A DNA stretch of 64,000 nucleotides from Bradyrhizobium sp. WBOS07 (GTDB lineage Bacteria; Pseudomonadota; Alphaproteobacteria; Rhizobiales; Xanthobacteraceae). The notes under the pieces were generated by a model. The model was not told the DNA's origin. It ran no database searches and saw nothing but the letters and a program-made list of their open reading frames with translations. Positions within the stretch are counted from its first letter, which is position 1; every line of letters starts with the position of its first letter. Below, piece after piece: positions 33,751-43,062 of the stretch. The stretch covers positions 1,860,001 to 1,924,000 of the forward strand of contig NZ_CP029008.1 of NCBI RefSeq assembly GCF_024585165.1. The letters run 5' to 3'. Made by a program: the position numbers and the translations under genes.

Positions 33751-34479
33751 CTAACGTTTTGTGACTTTGGTTTCCCCTAGAAGCGATTGCCATGCCTCCA
33801 CTGTTCGCGAGAGGTGAGCGTTCATCTGTTGTTCGGCTAGGCCTACCCGCCGCTCTTCGATCGCTTCCAAGATGGTGCAATGGTCCTCATAAGATTGTCG
33901 ACCTCGATTTTGGTCGGCAAAGTAGACCTTCCGTCGATGCCTGGACAGTTCGTAGAACGATCTCGCCACGCGCAGCAAAATGTCGTTCTTGGTTGCAGCA
34001 AAAATCGCAAGATGGAACGCCTCGTCCTCGCGCTCTATGCTTTGCTTTTTGGATAGGCGCTTGTTGGTCTCTTCAAGTATGGCGGTGATCTCGCGAATGT
34101 TGTCCGCGGTCCTGCGTGTGCAGGCCAACCTGACCGCCTGCCCTTCGAGCATGCGCCGGACCTCCATGACGTCGGCGATTTCCTTGGCCTCGAATGGAAC
34201 TCCGGATTCAGCATAAAGCACTAGAGCATCGATGCTGCTCTCTTCGATCTTTCGCAGATAGATTCCAGAATTTGGGCGCCGTTCTATCACTCGCATGGTT
34301 TCAAGTGCGGCCAGAGCCTCTCGAACCGCGCCGCGACTGGTGTCGAACTTTTCCGCAAAGTCGCGTTCTGATGGCAACCGTTCGGAGGGCTGATAGCGGC
34401 GCTCACGGATGAAGGAAAGGATCTTTCCGATGGCGTTCGAAGGAGCCTCAAGCTTGTCGGTTCGATTTCGCTCAGTCAT
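33751..34479 (-). CDS. GntR/FadR-type repressor of the cargo pathway
   Basis: This 242-residue protein has an N-terminal winged helix-turn-helix ('YQPSERLPSERDFAEKFDTS', 'RGAVREALAALETMRVIERR') and a helical FCD ligand-binding domain ('EVRRMLEGQAVRLACTRRTA', 'DEAFHLAIFAATKND'). FCD regulators of the FadR subgroup bind sites of the form TNGTNNNACNA. Seven such sites lie in this 25-kb cargo, one beside this gene. It is therefore the best candidate for the pathway repressor, released by an intermediate acid or CoA ester. A site upstream of its own start suggests autoregulation. Confidence 0.9.
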   Translation of the reverse strand: MTERNRTDKLEAPSNAIGKILSFIRERRYQPSERLPSERDFAEKFDTSRGAVREALAALETMRVIERRPNSGIYLRKIEESSIDALVLYAESGVPFEAKEIADVMEVRRMLEGQAVRLACTRRTADNIREITAILEETNKRLSKKQSIEREDEAFHLAIFAATKNDILLRVARSFYELSRHRRKVYFADQNRGRQSYEDHCTILEAIEERRVGLAEQQMNAHLSRTVEAWQSLLGETKVTKR

Positions 34480-34543
34480 CTAAAATATCCTGCCTGGTCC
34501 TGCCGACCACTTGATTTCGATTTCCTCGGTAGCTAATCATGGC

Positions 34544-34558
34544 CGACCAAATTGGTCG
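34544..34558. promoter_or_regulatory. GntR-type operator 4 (variant), near the repressor gene
   Basis: CGACCAA-A-TTGGTCG is a perfect dyad with a one-base centre, and a TGGT-CG-ACCA overlap follows. Spacing differs from the other sites, so the repressor may bind differently here. It lies 65 bases before the GntR start (minus) and 124 bases before gor (plus). Confidence 0.55.
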
Positions 34559-34681
34559 ACCAGTACTTTGGAGGAACCTTGAGGATCTCGGTCGAATCCG
34601 CCCTGCTTCAGTAGATATCAGGTTGAGGAAATTGAAGCATCTGAAACGCGCCAAATCCACCTAAAGAATTGATTTCCCAGC

Positions 34682-36067
34682 ATGGATAGCTTTGAGACGG
34701 ATCTGTTTGTCATAGGTGGCGGCTCGGGCGGCGTGCGCGCCGCGCGGATCGCCGCTGGCCATGGCGCCCGCGTCATGATCGCCGAGGAATATCGGATGGG
34801 CGGCACTTGCGTCATTCGCGGGTGCGTACCGAAGAAGCTATTCGCCTACGCCTCGCATTTCAGCCACGACATCGCGGATGCCGCGGGCTTCGGCTGGACC
34901 GTTCCGCCGGCGACGTTCGACTGGGCCACCCTGATCGCCAACAAAGACAAGGAGATCGCCCGGCTGGAAGCGGCCTACACCACCAACGTGGAGAAATCTG
35001 GCGTGCAGGTGATCAAGTCGCGCGCCGTGTTCGAGGACCCGCATACGCTGGTGCTCGACGGCGGCAGGAGGGTGCGCTCGAAGTATATCCTGATCGCCAC
35101 GGGCGGCGCACCGAACCACGGCAAGGCCATTCCCGGCATCGAGCATGTCATCTCATCGAACGAAGCATTTCATCTACCCGAATTGCCGAAGCGTATCCTG
35201 ATCCAGGGCGGTGGCTATATCGCGCTGGAGTTTGCGTGCATCTTCTCGGGCCTGGGTTCCCTCGTGACTGTGGTCTATCGCGGCGACAACATCCTGCGTG
35301 GCTTCGACGACGACGTCCGCGCCCATGTCCGCGATGAGATGGAGAAGAACGGCATTACCATCCTGACCGGTTGCACGGTCGACGGGATTGAGAAGCACGA
35401 CGATTGGTACACGTCGCACCTGTCGAATGGCTCCAGCATCGCGTCCGACAAGGTGATGTTCGCCATCGGCCGTCACCCCGCCGTCGCAAATCTCGGGCTG
35501 GAGAAAGCCGGCGTCGCCATCAACCCGGATAACGGAGGCATCGTCGTCAACGAAGCCTCGCAGAGCTCGGTGCCACATATCTATGCGGTCGGCGACGTCA
35601 CCCATCGCTTCAATCTGACGCCGGTAGCGATCCGTGAGGGCCACGCTTTCGCCGATACGGTTTTCGGCAAGCGGGCGGTCAAGGTCGATCACATCGATAT
35701 TCCGACCGCCGTGTTCACGCAGCCCCAGGTCGGCACCGTGGGCCTCACCGAGGCGCAGGCGCGGGCGCAGTTCGCTATCGTTGATGTCTACAAGGCGGCG
35801 TTCCGCCCGTTGAAGGCGACGCTGTCCGGCAGCGAGTCGCGGGTGTTGATGAAACTGGTGGTTGACGCGGGGAGCGACCGCGTCGTGGGTTGCCATATCG
35901 TTGGATCGGACGCGGCCGAATTGGTTCAGGTCATCGCCATTGCCGTAAAGATGAAGGCTACCAAGGCGGACTTCGACGCCACTATGGCGCTGCACCCGAC
36001 CTCCGCCGAGGAACTGGTGACTATGCGTACCCGCACTGCACGTTACGTGCGCGACGCGGCGGCTTAG
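34682..36067 (+). CDS. gor: Glutathione-disulfide reductase
   Basis: This 461-residue flavoprotein has 'DLFVIGGGSGGVRAARIAAG' for FAD, the redox pair 'GGTCVIRGCVPKK', an NADPH domain 'RILIQGGGYIALEFACIFSG' and the catalytic C-terminal 'LHPTSAEELVTM'. It regenerates glutathione with NADPH. Chromosomal genomes carry their own gor, so a copy within the catabolic cargo points to a pathway that consumes glutathione, in agreement with the GST gene at 52068. Its GC content looks higher than that of its neighbours, suggesting separate recruitment. Confidence 0.93.
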   Translation: MDSFETDLFVIGGGSGGVRAARIAAGHGARVMIAEEYRMGGTCVIRGCVPKKLFAYASHFSHDIADAAGFGWTVPPATFDWATLIANKDKEIARLEAAYTTNVEKSGVQVIKSRAVFEDPHTLVLDGGRRVRSKYILIATGGAPNHGKAIPGIEHVISSNEAFHLPELPKRILIQGGGYIALEFACIFSGLGSLVTVVYRGDNILRGFDDDVRAHVRDEMEKNGITILTGCTVDGIEKHDDWYTSHLSNGSSIASDKVMFAIGRHPAVANLGLEKAGVAINPDNGGIVVNEASQSSVPHIYAVGDVTHRFNLTPVAIREGHAFADTVFGKRAVKVDHIDIPTAVFTQPQVGTVGLTEAQARAQFAIVDVYKAAFRPLKATLSGSESRVLMKLVVDAGSDRVVGCHIVGSDAAELVQVIAIAVKMKATKADFDATMALHPTSAEELVTMRTRTARYVRDAAA

Positions 36068-36168
36068 AAAGCTCAATTTCGATCGATTGTGCAAATTCAG
36101 GCCGTTGGCGCGCGCGTTATGCGGCGCCGCTCAAAACGCACTTGACAATACGATTGTGATCATACCAA

Positions 36169-36183
36169 ACTGGTCCTACCAGT
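36169..36183. promoter_or_regulatory. GntR-type operator 5
   Basis: ACTGGT-CCT-ACCAGT is a perfect 15-bp palindrome 100 bases before the acyl-CoA synthetase start. It probably controls the operon from 36283 onward. Confidence 0.7.
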
Positions 36184-36282
36184 ATCGGTGAAAATCCAGC
36201 AACAGACTAACCTCGCCATCCGCAGCCGCTTGTAGTCGAGGAGCTGGATGCGGAAGTTCTGGCGAAGAAGATTGGGCCCACC

Positions 36283-37839
36283 ATGGAAGTGGATTATTTG
36301 ACTAGCCTGCCGCGACGCATCCACCTCATTGTGGATGAGGGGGCCAAAGCAGGAGCATCCCGGCCGGCTCTTACTGACGAGCGGGGCATCGTTTGGTCCT
36401 ATCGGAGACTGATCGATACGATCGAGGCCGTTGCAGGTGACTTGGCGCGTCTAGGGATCCGTCCCGGTGATCGGGTCATGGTGGTGGGCGAGAACTCAAT
36501 CGGCGCCATCGTCCTGATGTATGCGGCGAGCCGGCTTGATGCATGGGCAGTGATGACGAGCGCACGGCTCGGCCCGCACGAACTGGACGCCATTGAGGGT
36601 GATTGCAAGCCCAGACGCGTATTCTATACGCATGGAATATCGGCGGAAGCAGATGCTGCGGCGTGCCGGCGCGGCGCGGAAGCCGAAGCGTTCACGGGGA
36701 TTGGAGCGATCAAGGTCGGTAAGTTGGAGGCGAGCGCCGTTCCCGAGGAGGTCTATGAGGATCCCGCCCGTCAGGTTGCAGTTCTCATCTACACGACGGG
36801 GACTACCGGTCGCCCGAAGGGAGTGATGCTCAGTCATCGCAACCTCGCTTACGTGGCGGGCCGGGGCAAAAGAACCAACACGCTCTTTCCCGAGGACGTC
36901 ACGCTTTGCGTTATGCCGATCTCTCATTCGTACGGGTTGACGTTGCTGCAAGGTATGTTGTTTGTCGGCGCACACCTGCGGATCATGCCGAGGTTCTCTC
37001 TCACGCAAGCAATCGACGCCGTCGTGAATGGTTCGTTGACCGCCTTCAATGCCGTCCCTGCGATGTTGTCGCGGATCATCGCTTACGTCGATCAGAACAA
37101 TATCAAGCTCACGCCCAATAACCTTCGTTATGTCTATACCGGAACGGCACCGCTCGATCTGTCTCTGCGACAGAGCGTCGAGCGAGTGTTCGGCGTGGTG
37201 CTTCATAATGGTTACGGGCTGACCGAGACGTCTCCGACCATCAGTCGGACGCTGTATGCCATGGGAAGCAACGAAATCAACATCGGACCGCCAATCCCGG
37301 GAATCGAAACCAAGATCGTCGGACCTGATGGGCGGGAAGTACCCGATGGCGAAGCGGGCGAACTGCTCGTTCGCGGGCCCAACGTGATGTTGGGGTATTA
37401 TGGTCAGCCGGACATGACCGCGGAGGCGATCGATCGCGAAGGATATTTGAAAACCGGAGATATCGTCAGCCGGTCGCCGGGCGGCGAACTGGTGGTCCAA
37501 GGCCGGTCGAAGGAGCTAATTATCAGGTCCGGCTTCAACGTCTATCCGCCCGAAATCGAGGCTGTCCTCAATTCTCATCCGGCGGTTCTCAATTCCGCGG
37601 TAGTCGGGCGATCAATCGAGGGCAACGAGGAAATCATCGCTTTCGTTGAGCCGACCCCTGGAAGCACCATCGAAGTGGCCGAACTGCTCGCGCTCGTGGA
37701 GCGGCAGCTCGCACCATACAAGAAGCCGCAGCAGATCATTGTCTTGCCGCAACTTCCGGTAGCCCCGAACGGGAAGATTAGAAAGCACGACTTGAAAAAG
37801 CGCGCCGAGGAGTCGCTGTCAGCGGCTACCTCAGTTTAA
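36283..37839 (+). CDS. Acyl-CoA synthetase (class I adenylate-forming)
   Basis: This 518-residue protein has the AMP-binding motif 'IYTTGTTGRPKGVMLSHRN', the core 'GYGLTETSPTISRTL', 'GYLKTGDIVSR' and the C-terminal lysine motif 'PVAPNGKIRKHDLKK'. It joins a carboxylic acid to CoA with ATP. The family includes long-chain, aryl and aryloxy acid ligases; the pocket cannot be read by eye. It opens a plus-strand operon with the aldehyde dehydrogenase next, so it probably acts on the acid made by that enzyme. Confidence 0.9.
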   Translation: MEVDYLTSLPRRIHLIVDEGAKAGASRPALTDERGIVWSYRRLIDTIEAVAGDLARLGIRPGDRVMVVGENSIGAIVLMYAASRLDAWAVMTSARLGPHELDAIEGDCKPRRVFYTHGISAEADAAACRRGAEAEAFTGIGAIKVGKLEASAVPEEVYEDPARQVAVLIYTTGTTGRPKGVMLSHRNLAYVAGRGKRTNTLFPEDVTLCVMPISHSYGLTLLQGMLFVGAHLRIMPRFSLTQAIDAVVNGSLTAFNAVPAMLSRIIAYVDQNNIKLTPNNLRYVYTGTAPLDLSLRQSVERVFGVVLHNGYGLTETSPTISRTLYAMGSNEINIGPPIPGIETKIVGPDGREVPDGEAGELLVRGPNVMLGYYGQPDMTAEAIDREGYLKTGDIVSRSPGGELVVQGRSKELIIRSGFNVYPPEIEAVLNSHPAVLNSAVVGRSIEGNEEIIAFVEPTPGSTIEVAELLALVERQLAPYKKPQQIIVLPQLPVAPNGKIRKHDLKKRAEESLSAATSV

Positions 37840-37864
37840 CGAATTATAGACCGGACGGACGGAA

Positions 37865-39319
37865 ATGGTGACAAGTCGCGAGCAGATGTACCCCGATACA
37901 AAGTTGTTCATCGATGGATCCTGGCGCGATGGAACGAGCGGAAAGGTCGAGCCCATCCTGAATCCGGCGACGGGAAAATTGATCGGAACAGTTGCGCACG
38001 CGTCTATCCCCGATCTCGACGACGCACTTGAATCGGCCGTGCGCGGGTTCGAATTGTGGCGGAGGACGTCTTCCTTCGAGCGATACAAATTGATGCGTGG
38101 GGCTGCCGAAAAGCTCCGCGAGCGAGCCGCCTCAATCGCGCGTATCATGACGCTCGAGCAAGGCAAGCCGCTGGGCGAGGCGAAGATGGAGGTGTTGCTC
38201 GGCGCAGACATCATCGACTGGTTCGCGGAGGAGGCGCGTCGATCCTACGGTCGGACCATTCCGTCACGTTCCGGCGCCGTACAGCAGGTCGTGATCCGCG
38301 AGCCAGTTGGGCCTGTCGCCGCCTTCACGCCGTGGAATTTTCCGATCAACCAAGCCGTCAGAAAGATATCAGCTGCGATGGCGGCCGGGTGCTCCGTGAT
38401 TCTGAAGGGACCCGAAGAAACGCCGGCAAGTTGTGCAGCTCTGGTCAATGCTTATGTCGATGCCGGCTTGCCCTCCGGTGTCCTCAATCTCGTTTTCGGT
38501 GTGCCGTCCGACATATCGGAATACTTGATTGCCCACCCTGTCATTCGCAAGATTTCGTTCACGGGTTCGACGCCAGTCGGGAAGCGGCTTGCGGCTCTCG
38601 CTGGAAGTCACATGAAGCGCGTTACGATGGAGCTAGGTGGACATGCGCCTGCGCTAGTCTTCGAGGACGCAGATGTCAAACAAGCGGCAAAATTGCTGTC
38701 CGCGGCAAAGTTCAGGAATGCCGGCCAGGTTTGTGTTTCTCCGACCCGGTTCATGGTCCATGAACGGGTCTACGACGACTTCGTTGAACAATTCACCGCT
38801 GCTGCCAAAGCTCTCGTCGTCGGGGACGGCCTCGACGAAGCGACCCAAATGGGACCACTAGCTAATCTCCGTCGAGTCGAGGCGATGGACGCGCTGGTCT
38901 CGGACGCCGTTCAGCGCGGCGCGCGCATCCGGACAGGTGGAAGGCGCCTGCGCAACGATGGCTTCTTCTTTCAACCGACGGTTCTGACGGACGTGCCTCT
39001 GGACTCGCGCATTATGAACGAGGAGCCATTCGGCCCTGTTGTGCCAATCGCGTCGTTCTCGACATTCGAGGATGCCATGGTCGAAGCGAATCGGCTCCCT
39101 TATGGCCTTGCTGCATATGCGTATACGAAGTCAGCGGCGACGATCGGCGCGCTCGGCTCGATCGTGGAGAGTGGAATGGTGTCGATCAACCACCAAGGCC
39201 TTGCCTTACCGGAGACTCCCTTCGGAGGAATCAAGGACTCCGGATACGGTTCGGAAGGTGGTACAGAAGCGATGGACGCGTATCTCAACACTAAGTTCCT
39301 GACCCAGATGCACGGTTAG
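37865..39319 (+). CDS. NAD(P)-dependent aldehyde dehydrogenase
   Basis: This 484-residue protein begins '[20 protein letters not shown]'. It has '[20 protein letters not shown]' for cofactor binding, catalytic Glu in '[18 protein letters not shown]' and catalytic Cys in '[12 protein letters not shown]'. The family resembles succinate-semialdehyde and glycolaldehyde-type dehydrogenases. It oxidises the aldehyde from an alcohol step (perhaps the GMC enzyme at 25958) to an acid. It starts 26 bases after the CoA ligase gene, in one operon. Confidence 0.92.
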   Translation: MVTSREQMYPDTKLFIDGSWRDGTSGKVEPILNPATGKLIGTVAHASIPDLDDALESAVRGFELWRRTSSFERYKLMRGAAEKLRERAASIARIMTLEQGKPLGEAKMEVLLGADIIDWFAEEARRSYGRTIPSRSGAVQQVVIREPVGPVAAFTPWNFPINQAVRKISAAMAAGCSVILKGPEETPASCAALVNAYVDAGLPSGVLNLVFGVPSDISEYLIAHPVIRKISFTGSTPVGKRLAALAGSHMKRVTMELGGHAPALVFEDADVKQAAKLLSAAKFRNAGQVCVSPTRFMVHERVYDDFVEQFTAAAKALVVGDGLDEATQMGPLANLRRVEAMDALVSDAVQRGARIRTGGRRLRNDGFFFQPTVLTDVPLDSRIMNEEPFGPVVPIASFSTFEDAMVEANRLPYGLAAYAYTKSAATIGALGSIVESGMVSINHQGLALPETPFGGIKDSGYGSEGGTEAMDAYLNTKFLTQMHG

Positions 39320-39446
39320 CATGCGCGATCGGCAATGCTGATACGCCGTCGCGGAGCATGCGTCGCGCAGGTCAAACCTCGCGACGGTCCTTCGCCGCGC
39401 CAGACTCTAGGGCCCAAAGATCCAACGCCTAAAGCGAGTTAGCGAA

Positions 39447-40316
39447 GTGTTGTTGACCATCGACCGCGTTCAGATCGCGACGCCGGATGCCAAAAGTGCC
39501 GCGGAGATGTGGCGTCGCCGATTGGGGGCGGAACAAGTCTCTGCGGATCGGGTCCGGGGATTGGGCGCCAAACGAGTGACATTGCGTGCCGGGACCGGCG
39601 AGATTGAGTTGTTGGAGCCGGAAGGCAACGGCGTTGTCGCGGACGAACTGGCAAGACGCGGGCGATCTCATCTATTCGGCGCCGGCGCGACCTCACTCGA
39701 CCCGCGTGCACTGGTGCATCATGCCACGTCGGTCGGAGTTGAGCATCAGCACGAAAATGGCCAGGATTTTCTCCGGTTCGAAATCGAGGGGAAGCCGGTC
39801 CATTTCGTAATCTCTCCCCCGCGTACGGTGGAGCCGACCGGCGGGATTGATTTCCTTTATGAGGTGACTTTGCTCGCGGCCGACCAGGCAGCCGCGGTAA
39901 CGCGCTTCGCCGAAGTCTTTCGTCTTGATACACGGAATTTCGTGACGATTACCTCGGAGCTCTTTGGCTATACGGGCGTCCTCACTCTCTTCGCGCCTGA
40001 TCGCCTCGACCGATTTGAAGTCATCACGCCGACGGACTTCACCAAGACGCTCGGCAGGTATCACGCCCGCCAAGGCTCGTCTTTCTATATGGCGTATGCC
40101 GAAAGCCGAGAGATCGGTCGCATCGAAAGATCGGCGAAGGCGGACGACGTGGGACACACGCTGGATCCGCGCGAGGAGAAGCGGAGCGGTCGAGATCCGG
40201 AGCAACTCTGGCTTCATCCTCCGGCCCTTGGCGGAATGATGCTAGGGCTATCGCGGCCGACGCTTGGTTGGCGCTGGTCGGGCCACCCTGAGAGGGTCGT
40301 GGCGTTAGTGCAATAG
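39447..40316 (+). CDS. VOC/glyoxalase-like protein
   Basis: This 289-residue protein starts 'MLLTIDRVQIATPDAKSAAE' and has two vicinal-oxygen-chelate modules, the second ending 'EQLWLHPPALGGMMLGLSRP'. The family includes glyoxalases, epimerases and extradiol ring-cleavage dioxygenases. The first module has Gln instead of the usual metal-binding His ('DRVQIA'), so a ring-cleaving role is doubtful; an epimerase, lyase or CoA-ester-binding role is more likely. GTG or TTG could serve as start. It sits between the aldehyde dehydrogenase and glcD in the same direction. Confidence 0.7.
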   Translation: MLLTIDRVQIATPDAKSAAEMWRRRLGAEQVSADRVRGLGAKRVTLRAGTGEIELLEPEGNGVVADELARRGRSHLFGAGATSLDPRALVHHATSVGVEHQHENGQDFLRFEIEGKPVHFVISPPRTVEPTGGIDFLYEVTLLAADQAAAVTRFAEVFRLDTRNFVTITSELFGYTGVLTLFAPDRLDRFEVITPTDFTKTLGRYHARQGSSFYMAYAESREIGRIERSAKADDVGHTLDPREEKRSGRDPEQLWLHPPALGGMMLGLSRPTLGWRWSGHPERVVALVQ

Positions 40317-40403
40317 AAGCTCGATGGTGGATGCGTCGGGCTTATGTCGATTGCATCAGGCCGCGACTGACCCATCGGAAAAATATCCGATGACGAGGAT
40401 ACG

Positions 40404-41840
40404 ATGAGCAAAATTAGGTTCACCGAACCAAATCGAGAAATCCTCGCGCGCCGAGATTCAATCATAAACGATCTAACCCGCCTTGTTGACCCCGCTGGGC
40501 TAATAACGTCGACGGACGAGTGTCGGGCTTATGAGACAGATGCGTTGACGGCCTATCGCAAGATGCCGCTCGCCGTCGTCCTACCGAAGACGACCGAAGA
40601 GGTGAGTGCCGTTTTGAAATACTGTCACGACACCGGCGTCAAGGTCGTGCCGCGCGGCGCAGGTACGTCTCTCGCCGGCGGGGCAATTCCGAGTGAAGAC
40701 GCCGTCGTTCTCGGACTTTCAAAGATGAATCGGGTGCTCGCGGTCAACTACGATGACCGCTTCATCCGCGTCGAAGCGGGAGTCACAAATTTGAGCGTAA
40801 CGGCGGTGGTGGCGGAGAACGGCTTCTTCTATGCGCCAGACCCTTCCTCTCAACTTGCCTGCACGATCGGAGGCAACATTGCCAACAACTCCGGAGGCGC
40901 GCATTGCCTGAAGTATGGAGTCACGACCAATAACCTCCTCGGCGTAAGGATGGTACTGATCGATGGATCGATCATCGATCTCGGCGGTGACTATCTCGAT
41001 AGCGCTGGACTCGATCTGCTGGGCCTGGTCGTCGGCTCCGAGGGGCAGCTCGGGATAGTGACCGAAGCGACCCTCCGAATTCTGAAATCGGCCGAGGGAG
41101 CGCGCCCGGTTCTGTTCGGTTTCCCGTCTTGCGAGGGAGCGGGCAAGGCGGTTGCGGACGTCATTGCCGCCGGTATCATTCCCGTAGCCATCGAATACAT
41201 GGACAAGGCCGCCATCGAGATCTGCGAGGCCTTCGCCAAGGCCGGCTATCCGCTCGATGTCGAGGCCCTTCTGATTGTAGAGGTCGAAGGGTCCGACGCC
41301 GAGATGGACGCGACGCTGGCGGACATCACCGCCATCGCTCGTGCGAATGGTGCGACGACAGTGCGCGAGAGCAGGTCGGCAATTGAGACGGCGGCAATCT
41401 GGAAGGGGCGGAAGTCGGCTTTCGGTGCGACCGGGCGAGTCGCTGACTATTTGTGCATGGACGGCACGGTGCCGACCGGCAAGCTGTCGTACGTTTTGGC
41501 GGAGATCTCCAAGATCGTACAGCGACACGGATTGCGTGTCGCGAATGTTTTCCATGCCGGTGACGGCAACATGCATCCGCTCATCCTCTACAACGCGAAC
41601 GATCCGTCGCAGCAGTCGAAGGCGGAAGCAGCGGGAGATGACATTCTCAGGCTCTGCGTTGAAGTTGGTGGGTGCCTGACGGGCGAGCACGGTGTCGGTA
41701 TCGAGAAGCGTGATCTAATGCGCTGCCAGTTTGACGATGCCGATCTGGCTCAACAGATTCGGGTGCGCGCCGCGTTCGATCCGCGATGGCTGCTCAATAC
41801 GGATAAGGTGTTTCCCCTCGATTTTCGATGTCAAGGTTAG
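40404..41840 (+). CDS. glcD: Glycolate oxidase subunit GlcD (FAD)
   Basis: This 478-residue FAD-linked oxidase has 'VVPRGAGTSLAGGAIPSEDA', 'CTIGGNIANNSGGAHCLKYG', 'VGSEGQLGIVTEATLRIL' and the C-terminal 'GEHGVGIEKRDLM'. GlcD is the catalytic subunit that oxidises glycolate (or a related 2-hydroxy acid) to glyoxylate at the membrane. It forms a complete glcDEF set with the next two genes, 12 and 16 bases apart. Its presence in the cargo suggests that the pathway gives off glycolate or another 2-hydroxy acid. Confidence 0.93.
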   Translation: MSKIRFTEPNREILARRDSIINDLTRLVDPAGLITSTDECRAYETDALTAYRKMPLAVVLPKTTEEVSAVLKYCHDTGVKVVPRGAGTSLAGGAIPSEDAVVLGLSKMNRVLAVNYDDRFIRVEAGVTNLSVTAVVAENGFFYAPDPSSQLACTIGGNIANNSGGAHCLKYGVTTNNLLGVRMVLIDGSIIDLGGDYLDSAGLDLLGLVVGSEGQLGIVTEATLRILKSAEGARPVLFGFPSCEGAGKAVADVIAAGIIPVAIEYMDKAAIEICEAFAKAGYPLDVEALLIVEVEGSDAEMDATLADITAIARANGATTVRESRSAIETAAIWKGRKSAFGATGRVADYLCMDGTVPTGKLSYVLAEISKIVQRHGLRVANVFHAGDGNMHPLILYNANDPSQQSKAEAAGDDILRLCVEVGGCLTGEHGVGIEKRDLMRCQFDDADLAQQIRVRAAFDPRWLLNTDKVFPLDFRCQG

Positions 41841-41852
41841 GGTGACGGGAGT

Positions 41853-43046
41853 GTGATGACCGATTGCTATAAGCCGCGCGACGAGTGCGGACTGTCGTCT
41901 GCCATCAAGGATGCGGCTACAGCAAAGATGCCTCTCGTCGTGCGCGGCGCCGGCTCCAAGTCGGCGATGGGCCGACCGCTGGGTGGATACGCTATGCCTC
42001 TAACGACCGAGCGCATGCGCGGAGTTTCACTTTATGAGCCGACAGAGCTCGTCATCGGTGCTTTGCCTGGAACGCCGGTTTCCGAAATCGATCGGATGCT
42101 CGCCAAGCACAACCAGATGCTTCCGTTCGAGCCGATGGATCATCGTGTGTTGTTCGGGACGAGCGCAGAGCCGACAATCGGAGGTATTGTCGCCGGGAAT
42201 GTTTCGGGTCCGCGTCGTGTCGCGGTCGGAGCTTGTCGCGACAGCCTGATCGGCGTTCGCTTGGTCACGGGCCGCGGAGACATCGTGAAATCCGGCGGGC
42301 GCGTGATGAAGAATGTCACCGGGCTCGATTTGGTCAAGCTGACCTGCGGTGCGTGGGGCACGCTCGGCGTTTTGAGCGAAGCCATCTTCAAGGTGTTGCC
42401 GAAGCCGGCGCGTTCCCTATCGCTGGGATTGCGCGGCTTGGACGACATGACAGCGATTTCGGCGCTAACCGCAGCGCTCGGGTCGACTTTCGCGGTCTCG
42501 GCGGCGGCGCATATCCCGGCGAGTATTGGGTCGGACTCGACTACGATCGTTCGACTAGAGGGGTCCGAGGGCTCGGTAGCCTACGGATCCCGCGAACTTG
42601 CCAGGCTCTGGTGCTCCTTTGGGCTGCCCGACCTGATCGAAGGGGATGAAAGCGCAAACTTTTGGTTGCGCATCCGCGACGCGCACTGGCTGGCTCAGCC
42701 AATGGATCGTTCCATTTGGCGGTTGTCCTTGGCCCCCTCCAAAGCGCCGCGTGCTCTTGCTGACATCCGGCGAAAACTCGGCGTGCGGTATTTCTACGAC
42801 TGGGGCGGTGGTCTCGTGTGGCTCGCGGTCGTGGGCGCTGACGATGCGGGAGCGTCGGTCGTTCGGGAAGCTATGGTCAATACCGGTGGGCACGCCACAC
42901 TCGTACGGGCTTCATCGGAGATTCGCCGCAGGATCGATGTGTTCGAGCCGCTTCCTCCTGCGGTGCTCAAGTTGACGCAGGAAATCAAGAAATCTTTCGA
43001 TCCTGACCGCGTTCTAAATTTCGGCAGGATGTACGCCGGTATCTGA
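41853..43046 (+). CDS. glcE: Glycolate oxidase subunit GlcE
   Basis: This 397-residue protein has an FAD-binding region ('PLVVRGAGSKSAMGRPLGGY', 'GTSAEPTIGGIVAGNVSGP', 'MKNVTGLDLVKLTCGAWGTL'). GlcE is a second flavin-type subunit needed for glycolate oxidase activity. The gene follows glcD by 12 bases and precedes glcF, the normal order. It looks complete and of ordinary length. Confidence 0.92.
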   Translation: MMTDCYKPRDECGLSSAIKDAATAKMPLVVRGAGSKSAMGRPLGGYAMPLTTERMRGVSLYEPTELVIGALPGTPVSEIDRMLAKHNQMLPFEPMDHRVLFGTSAEPTIGGIVAGNVSGPRRVAVGACRDSLIGVRLVTGRGDIVKSGGRVMKNVTGLDLVKLTCGAWGTLGVLSEAIFKVLPKPARSLSLGLRGLDDMTAISALTAALGSTFAVSAAAHIPASIGSDSTTIVRLEGSEGSVAYGSRELARLWCSFGLPDLIEGDESANFWLRIRDAHWLAQPMDRSIWRLSLAPSKAPRALADIRRKLGVRYFYDWGGGLVWLAVVGADDAGASVVREAMVNTGGHATLVRASSEIRRRIDVFEPLPPAVLKLTQEIKKSFDPDRVLNFGRMYAGI

Positions 43047-43062
43047 GGCGAGGCGGACTGGT

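Noticed and set aside
36496..37500. 334-codon minus-strand frame over the acyl-CoA synthetase gene
   Set aside because: Antisense shadow of a clear AMP-forming ligase; no recognisable domain.
39447..40316. VOC protein as an extradiol ring-cleavage dioxygenase
   Set aside because: The first metal-binding His position of the family appears to be Gln, and the C-terminal pattern is that of other VOC proteins, so the missing ring-cleavage enzyme is not filled by it.
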